The position numbers and the translations under genes were made by a program. A stretch of 9,838 bases of DNA, from NCBI GenBank assembly GCA_902806215.1, contig CADCVT010000199.1, forward strand, positions 1-9,838, given 5' to 3'. The number at the start of each line of letters is the position of its first letter. Positions within the stretch are counted from its first letter, which is position 1. Shown here piece by piece: positions 6,058-9,838 of the stretch. A model generated the notes under the pieces. That model was not told the origin of the DNA and made no database searches. It worked only from the letters and a program-made list of their open reading frames with translations. The DNA is from an uncultured Solirubrobacteraceae bacterium. Lineage in GTDB: Bacteria > Actinomycetota > Thermoleophilia > Solirubrobacterales > Solirubrobacteraceae.

Positions 6058-7617
6058 CTAGCCGGCCAGGTCGACGTACCGCGGCAGCGTGAACGTCGGG
6101 TACGTCTTCGGGTTCTTCGTCGTCTTGCGCACGCGGGTGCTGAGGCGGTAGACCGCCGCAAGCGTCTTCGGCGGCGCCTTGACCGTCACCGAGAACTCGC
6201 CCTTGCTGTTCGGCTTGACGCGCGCGACGACCGCGCTCTTCGTGCACGAGACGCGGCGCGTGATCGTGATCGTCCGCGCGGGCTTCGCCAGCGGCCGCTG
6301 CACCTGCCCGGAGATCCGCACGCGGTCGCCGCTCACGCGCACCGAGCGCACGATCATCCGCCGCTCGAGCTTGAGCCGCAGCGAGCGCTCCTTGCCGATC
6401 CTCGCCTGGTAGCGCGCGAGGTTCGTCGCGCGCAGGATCCGCGGCGGCAGCGCCGCGGTCGTGCGGAACGTGCCGTCCCTGCGGACGACCGCGCTCGCGA
6501 CGAACCTGCGCTGATGCGGGAAGAAGATCCGGACGCGCTTGCCGACGAAGCGCTTGTCCGCGGCGCCGGTCAGGACGACGCGCCCGTTGCGCGAGATGAC
6601 GTCGGTGAGCACGAGCCGGCGCGTCGTGCACTGCAGCGCGGCCTGCGCGGCAGACGTGGGGCCGGTGGTGCAGACGACGCTGTCCTGGCCGACGGTCGCC
6701 TCGCCGACGACGAAGTCGGTGACGCGCTGGCCGAGCAGCGCGATCGAGACGGTCAGCGCCCGCTGGGTGAGCGTGTTGGCCGTGCGGATCTGCTGGCCGG
6801 GCTGGATCGCGATCTGCGCGACGGTCGCCGGGATGGTGATGTTCGGCAGCCCGTCGAGGACCGGCCTGAGCGCCGCCTGGACGACCGGCAGCAGCTCCGG
6901 CGCGATGCCCTCGGGCAGGCCGATCTTCGACACGTCGAGGTTCGACGGGTCGATGGTCTGGCCGCCGAGCAGCTCGAGCGTCTGGGTGACGAGGCCGTTG
7001 AGCGGCAGCTCCTGGCCGAGCAGGCTGACGCCGGCGACGCGGGAGGAGCCCTCCAGGACCGGCGCGCCGTTGACGCAGCGGCCGCTGGCGAAGGCGACCG
7101 CGGCGCGCACGCGGACGAGGTCGGTGTTCGGCAGCCCGCCGTTGGGCAGGGCGGCGCGCAGCGCTGGGCGCAGGTCGACGGTGATCGCCTTCGGCGCCGT
7201 CGGGAGGAGCGGGACGGCCGGGAGCGGCACGCTCACCGGCGCGACGCCCTCGATCGCCTCGGTGACCGGCAGCTTGATGCCGAGGTCCGGGAGGATGCGC
7301 AGCCCGAAGTCGAGGAGCCCGCCGGTGGCGGTCACGGTCTGGGCGCCTGGCGTGTCGGCCGAACCGGTCGACGCGGTCGAGGCGCCGAGCGTGGTCGCGT
7401 TGAGCGGAGCGGGCAGCCCCGTCGAGCCGGTCAGCCCGGCCGTGCGGCAGAGCACCTGTCCCTTGTTGGCGGTGATCGGCTCCACGGGCGCCGAGCCGAG
7501 CACGGACGCGCGTCCGGCCGAGGCCTCGCAGCGCCAGCCCGCGGCGCTCGCCGATGACGTCCATGCACCCAACGAAGCGACGACCAGCGCCGCCAGCGCG
7601 GTTCCCTTGACTCGCAT
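6058..7617 (-). CDS. Large secreted beta-rich hypothetical protein with tandem Ig-like C-terminal repeats
   Basis: This 519-residue exported protein has MRVKGTALAALVVASLGAW followed by SSASAA|GW, a signal peptidase I site near residues 25-26. ATG 7617 is chosen over a TTG at 7641 because AGGGAGG (7629-7623) sits five bases before it and because it gives a clean signal peptide. The mature N-terminal half (27-340) is rich in Leu/Pro/Gly/Thr with six scattered cysteines in the protein as a whole (30, 57, 181, 316, 330, 458). It is vaguely like the choice-of-anchor type surface proteins of actinobacteria, but I cannot name a family with confidence. The C-terminal part is strongly basic and contains two similar beta-sandwich-type segments, residues 343-392 and 429-483. 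Each has a GxVxhxG start and a G-x-F-x-x-T-x-x-x-P-P end. There is no LPxTG motif, membrane anchor or lipobox. mnmA lies 20 bases downstream, so the two are probably co-transcribed despite unrelated roles. The function is unknown. Confidence 0.85.
   Translation of the reverse strand: MRVKGTALAALVVASLGAWTSSASAAGWRCEASAGRASVLGSAPVEPITANKGQVLCRTAGLTGSTGLPAPLNATTLGASTASTGSADTPGAQTVTATGGLLDFGLRILPDLGIKLPVTEAIEGVAPVSVPLPAVPLLPTAPKAITVDLRPALRAALPNGGLPNTDLVRVRAAVAFASGRCVNGAPVLEGSSRVAGVSLLGQELPLNGLVTQTLELLGGQTIDPSNLDVSKIGLPEGIAPELLPVVQAALRPVLDGLPNITIPATVAQIAIQPGQQIRTANTLTQRALTVSIALLGQRVTDFVVGEATVGQDSVVCTTGPTSAAQAALQCTTRRLVLTDVISRNGRVVLTGAADKRFVGKRVRIFFPHQRRFVASAVVRRDGTFRTTAALPPRILRATNLARYQARIGKERSLRLKLERRMIVRSVRVSGDRVRISGQVQRPLAKPARTITITRRVSCTKSAVVARVKPNSKGEFSVTVKAPPKTLAAVYRLSTRVRKTTKNPKTYPTFTLPRYVDLAG
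6169..6333 (-). repeat. C-terminal Ig-like repeat B of the large secreted protein
   Basis: It encodes residues 429-483. The pattern is SGDRVRISG at the start and KGEFSVTVKAPP at the end, matching repeat A at 6442-6591 in order and spacing of the Gly, Val, Phe, Thr and Pro-Pro positions. The identity is low, so this is an old duplication or simply the same fold. Confidence 0.5.
6442..6591 (-). repeat. C-terminal Ig-like repeat A of the large secreted protein
   Basis: It encodes residues 343-392, from RNGRVVLTG to RDGTFRTTAALPP. The counterpart is repeat B at 6169-6333. The spacer between them (residues 393-428) is basic and probably includes linker strands. Confidence 0.5.
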
Positions 7618-7649
7618 TCCTGCCTCCCTGCTCACACTCAACCCCGGAA

Positions 7650-7665
7650 CGCGACGGAAGTCGCG
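7650..7665. other. Perfect 6-bp hairpin with tetraloop in the 5' leader of the large secreted protein gene
   Basis: CGCGAC-GGAA-GTCGCG is a perfect six-base-pair stem with a four-base loop: GGAA (GNRA class) if read on the plus strand, TTCC if read on the minus strand. It lies about 20 bases upstream of the Shine-Dalgarno sequence of the minus-strand gene. It could be an mRNA leader structure or a protein site. There is no T-run, so it is not an intrinsic terminator. Confidence 0.4.
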
Positions 7666-7691
7666 CCCCTTCCCGCGGGCCAGAGTAGCCA

Positions 7692-7701
7692 GGACGCGTC
7701 C
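7692..7701. promoter_or_regulatory. 10-bp palindrome, possible operator
   Basis: GGACGCGTCC is a perfect palindrome in the middle of the divergent gap, five bases from the weak -10 candidate of the minus-strand gene. It could be a dimeric regulator site shared by both genes. A 10-bp palindrome is not rare in GC-rich DNA, so this is only suggestive. Confidence 0.25.
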
Positions 7702-7745
7702 AGATCGGACCGCTCTCGCTCAAGACGCAACGCCCCGCGCCGACC

Positions 7746-8501
7746 ATGAGGAACGTGGACCAGGTCTCGCCCCCGATGCGCTACGCCCTGCTGGCTGTGC
7801 TCGCCTTTGCGGGCCTCTGGTTTGTTGCCCTGCGCCCCAAGCCCGTCGACAGCACGAACGTGCCCGTCGCCCCCGCCGCCCAGCAGCCCGCCAAGGGCGT
7901 GACCGGCGCACCCGACAAGGCGACCGAGGCCGTGGCGAAGGCCAACGGCTCGAGCGCGAAGGGCAAGGTCGCCGCCAAGGCGACGTCCGACGGTCCCACC
8001 GCTGCCAAGCCGGCCGCCAAGACGCCCGCCGCCAAGGCTCCCGCCGCGTCGAAGCCGTCGGTCGCGAAGGCCCAGCCGGCTGCTCCGGCGAAGCCCAAGG
8101 CCGCCGCGCCCGCGAAGACCGTCATCCCCGCCGGCCAGGCCGCGACGCCCGGCTCGGGCTCCTCGAAGGGTCGCGTCGAGAGCGTGAAGGTCAAGCGCGT
8201 CCTCGCGGACATCGAGGCCAAGAAGGTCGTCGTCCTCCTCTTCTGGGACCGCCGCTCGAGCGACGACCGCGAGGTCTACCGCGCCGTCGAGGGCTCGGAC
8301 CGCCACAGCGGCAAGGTCTCCGTCCGCGCCGCTCCGATCCAGCAGCTCGGCGCCTACGACGAGATCACGAAGGGCCTGCCGATCGCGGCGAGCCCCTCCG
8401 TCGTCGTCATCGACGAGAAGAAGCAGGCCACCGTCATCTCCGGCTTCACCGTGACCGAAGAGGTCGACGCAGCGGTGAAGCGCGCTCTCAAGCGCGGCTA
8501 G
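7746..8501 (+). CDS. Membrane-anchored, cysteine-free thioredoxin-like protein with Ala/Lys/Pro-rich linker
   Basis: This 251-residue protein has a single N-terminal membrane segment (MRYALLAVLAFAGLWFVAL, residues 11-29). Then come about 110 residues almost wholly Ala, Lys, Pro, Thr and Ser with repeated PAAK/APAK units (about 35-143), and a C-terminal domain (147-251) that reads like thioredoxin. The strand VVVLLFW (161-167) aligns with the thioredoxin strand ending FW. SSDD (171-174) sits where CxxC should be, and Pro217 in ASPSVVVID matches the cis-Pro before the next strand, followed by a Gly and a C-terminal helix. The whole protein has no cysteine, so it cannot do thiol chemistry. With a short N-terminus inside, the linker and domain would be outside and could cross or bind the anionic cell wall. 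Start ATG 7746 is uncertain; ATG 7776 at Met11 is as good, and neither has a Shine-Dalgarno sequence. It stops directly against the aspS stop. The fold is inferred from motif spacing and the function is unknown. Confidence 0.85.
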   Translation: MRNVDQVSPPMRYALLAVLAFAGLWFVALRPKPVDSTNVPVAPAAQQPAKGVTGAPDKATEAVAKANGSSAKGKVAAKATSDGPTAAKPAAKTPAAKAPAASKPSVAKAQPAAPAKPKAAAPAKTVIPAGQAATPGSGSSKGRVESVKVKRVLADIEAKKVVVLLFWDRRSSDDREVYRAVEGSDRHSGKVSVRAAPIQQLGAYDEITKGLPIAASPSVVVIDEKKQATVISGFTVTEEVDAAVKRALKRG

Positions 8502-8505
8502 CTAG
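8498..8505. other. CTAGCTAG junction where convergent genes abut stop to stop
   Basis: TAG 8499-8501 ends the thioredoxin-like gene and TAG 8504-8502 (minus) ends aspS, with no base between them. As at 4619-4622 there is no space for a separate terminator, so the transcripts must overlap or be ended by another mechanism. Confidence 0.9.
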
Positions 8506-9838
8506 TACTTCAGCCCGAGCTCGCGCAGCTGCCGGTCGTCGATCGGCGACGGCGCGCCGGTCATCGGGTCCGACCCGCTCGCGGTCTTCGGGAACGCGAT
8601 GACGTCGCGGATCGAGTCGCGGCCCGCGAGCATCGCCGCGATGCGGTCGAGGCCGAAGGCGATCCCGCCGTGCGGCGGCGCCCCGTACTTCAGGGCGTCG
8701 AGCAGGAACCCGAAGCGCGCGTTGGCCTCCTCGAGGTCCATGCCGATCAGGCCGAGGACCTTCTCCTGGACGTCGGCGCGATGGATGCGGATCGAGCCGC
8801 CGCCGAGCTCCGTGCCGTCGCAGATGAGGTCGTAGTTGCGCGAGCCGAGCTCGCCCGGGTCGCCGTCGAGGTCACCCAGCGGCGCGCTGAACGGGTGGTG
8901 CATCGGCGTCCACCCTCCGTCGTCGGTCTGCTCGAACATCGGGAAGTCGACAACCCAGAAGACGTCGTGCTTGCTCTCGTCGCGCAGGCCGAAGCGGTCG
9001 GCGAGCTCGAGCCGGATTCCTCCGAGCACGGTCCTGGCACTCCGAACAGCATCGGCGACGAACAAGAGGAGGTCCCCCGGCGACGCGTCCAGGGTCTGAC
9101 CGACACTCTCTCGCTGGCTGTCGTTGAAGAACTTCGCGATCGGCGACCGCCATCCCTCGTCCGTGACGAACGCCCAGGCCACGGCCTTGCCGCCGAGGCG
9201 CTGCGCCACCGAGTTCAGCCCGTCGAGCTCGCCGCGCGACATCTCGACCTGACCGGCGTTGAGCGCGAGCACCGCGCCGCCGGAGTCGACGACCGAGGCG
9301 AACACCTTGAAGTCCGAGCCGCTCACCGCGTGCGAGACGTCGCGCAGCTCGAGCCCGAACCGGCGGTCCGGCCGGTCGGTGCCGAAGCGCGACATCGCCT
9401 CGGCGTACGACAGGCGCTCGTAGGGCGTCGCCGGGACGGGGCGCGGGCTGAGCGCCAGCACCGGCGCCATGACCTGCTCGATCGTCGTCATGACGTCGTC
9501 CTCGGTGACGAACGCCATCTCGACGTCGAGCTGGGTGAACTCCGGCTGGCGATCGGCGCGCGTGTCCTCGTCGCGGAAGCAGCGAGCGATCTGGTAGTAG
9601 CGCTCGTAGCCGCCCATCATCAACAGCTGCTTGAAGAGCTGCGGGGACTGCGGCAGCGCGTACCACGTGCCGGGCTCGCGCCGGTTCGGCAGCACGTAGT
9701 CGCGCGCGCCCTCCGGCGTGGACTTCGTGAGGATCGGCGTCTCGATGTCGAGGAAGTCGCGGGCGTCGAGCTCGCGCCGCATGATCGACGTGATCTCGTG
9801 GCGCAGGGTCAGCGCGCGCTGCATCTGCCGGCGGCGCA
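8502..9838 (-). CDS. aspS: Aspartate--tRNA ligase (AspRS), C-terminal three quarters (partial, off the right edge)
   Basis: The frame enters from the right edge and ends at TAG 8504-8502, giving 444 residues. Bacterial AspRS is about 590, so roughly 140 residues, the N-terminal OB-fold anticodon-binding domain, are outside. The edge reads RRRQMQRALTLRHE, matching the linker before the catalytic core, so ATG 9824 is internal and not the start. Counting from that Met: motif 1 DFLDIETPIL is at 23-32, TPEGARDY at 36-43, and QSPQLFKQLLM at 59-69. Motif 2 RCFRDEDTRADRQPEFTQLD is at 81-100. The bacterial GAD insertion domain spans about 155-285, GGGSIRIH follows, and motif 3 GIAFGLDRIAAMLAG lies near the C-terminus. 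It charges tRNA-Asp in the cytosol. Whether it also charges tRNA-Asn (non-discriminating type, feeding GatCAB) depends on residues in the missing domain. Family identity is certain. Confidence 0.97.
   Translation of the reverse strand, partial: RRRQMQRALTLRHEITSIMRRELDARDFLDIETPILTKSTPEGARDYVLPNRREPGTWYALPQSPQLFKQLLMMGGYERYYQIARCFRDEDTRADRQPEFTQLDVEMAFVTEDDVMTTIEQVMAPVLALSPRPVPATPYERLSYAEAMSRFGTDRPDRRFGLELRDVSHAVSGSDFKVFASVVDSGGAVLALNAGQVEMSRGELDGLNSVAQRLGGKAVAWAFVTDEGWRSPIAKFFNDSQRESVGQTLDASPGDLLLFVADAVRSARTVLGGIRLELADRFGLRDESKHDVFWVVDFPMFEQTDDGGWTPMHHPFSAPLGDLDGDPGELGSRNYDLICDGTELGGGSIRIHRADVQEKVLGLIGMDLEEANARFGFLLDALKYGAPPHGGIAFGLDRIAAMLAGRDSIRDVIAFPKTASGSDPMTGAPSPIDDRQLRELGLKY

Larger units (their letters stand above)
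7618..7745. promoter_or_regulatory. Divergent intergenic region with ribosome binding site and inverted repeats
   Basis: These 128 bases separate the large secreted protein (minus) from the thioredoxin-like gene (plus) and must hold both promoters. AGGGAGG on the minus strand (7629-7623) is the best Shine-Dalgarno sequence in the window. TACTCT on the minus strand (7687-7682) fits a TAnnnT -10 box, but no good -35 lies 16-18 bases upstream of it. The plus-strand gene has no visible Shine-Dalgarno sequence. Two inverted repeats lie here and are listed separately. The promoter calls are weak. Confidence 0.4.

Noticed and set aside
7641..7641. TTG 7641 as the start of the large secreted protein
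   Set aside because: It would place the Shine-Dalgarno sequence inside the gene and add eight residues before the signal peptide; ATG 7617 has AGGGAGG at five bases.
7900..8150. A/K/P-rich region as a DNA tandem repeat or mobile element
   Set aside because: The DNA units are irregular and keep the reading frame; it is protein low complexity, not a nucleotide repeat array.
6043..8602. Long plus-strand frames over the large secreted protein and the gap to its right
   Set aside because: They oppose or run out of frame with genes that have a signal peptide, a good ribosome binding site or clear domains, and their translations are Arg/Asp-rich nonsense.
9824..9824. ATG 9824 as the start of aspS
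   Set aside because: The frame stays open to the window edge with RRRQ before this Met, and a protein starting here would lack the anticodon-binding domain every AspRS has.

Overview
The window is a stretch of very GC-rich, gene-dense bacterial chromosome. Third codon positions are almost all G or C, there are no IS elements, tRNAs, rRNAs or CRISPR arrays, and no gap exceeds 130 bases. The order alaS-ruvX-(small gene)-mltG-like, an IscU-MnmA fusion, and Ala/Lys/Pro-rich and beta-rich secreted proteins suggest a high-GC actinobacterium. Class Thermoleophilia (Solirubrobacterales-like) is my best guess. This is inference from gene content; no marker gene proves it.

Layout, left to right. (1) Positions 1-3795, minus strand, transcribed right to left: alaS (alanyl-tRNA synthetase), ruvX/yqgF (pre-16S rRNA nuclease family), a 70-residue protein of unknown function, and the N-terminal part of an mltG-like gene that runs off the left edge. 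These genes overlap or nearly abut and look like one operon. (2) Positions 3819-4622, plus strand: a secreted protein of unknown function, divergent from alaS with a gap of only 23 bases. (3) Positions 4619-7617, minus strand: a large secreted beta-rich protein of unknown function, then, 20 bases downstream, a single ORF fusing an IscU-like domain to the tRNA 2-thiouridylase MnmA. (4) Positions 7746-8501, plus strand: a membrane-anchored protein with a long Ala/Lys/Pro linker and a thioredoxin-like domain without cysteines. (5) Positions 8502-9838, minus strand: aspS (aspartyl-tRNA synthetase), lacking its N-terminal domain because it runs off the right edge.

The minus-strand housekeeping genes serve translation (two tRNA synthetases, one tRNA sulfuration enzyme, one rRNA-processing nuclease). 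They alternate with envelope genes of unknown function, two of them on the plus strand. Both convergent junctions have overlapping or abutting TAG stops inside CTAG sequences, so there is no room for terminators. Every CTAG in the window lies at a gene boundary.

Points most worth a second look: the IscU-MnmA fusion, whose scaffold domain lacks the third conserved cysteine; a glutamine where the fourth zinc ligand of the AlaRS editing site should be; three LRD/DPF peptide repeats in the cytoplasmic tail of the MltG-like protein; and the cysteine-free thioredoxin-like protein. I did not find a clearly new multi-gene system. The other large reading frames are high-GC shadows of the genes listed.
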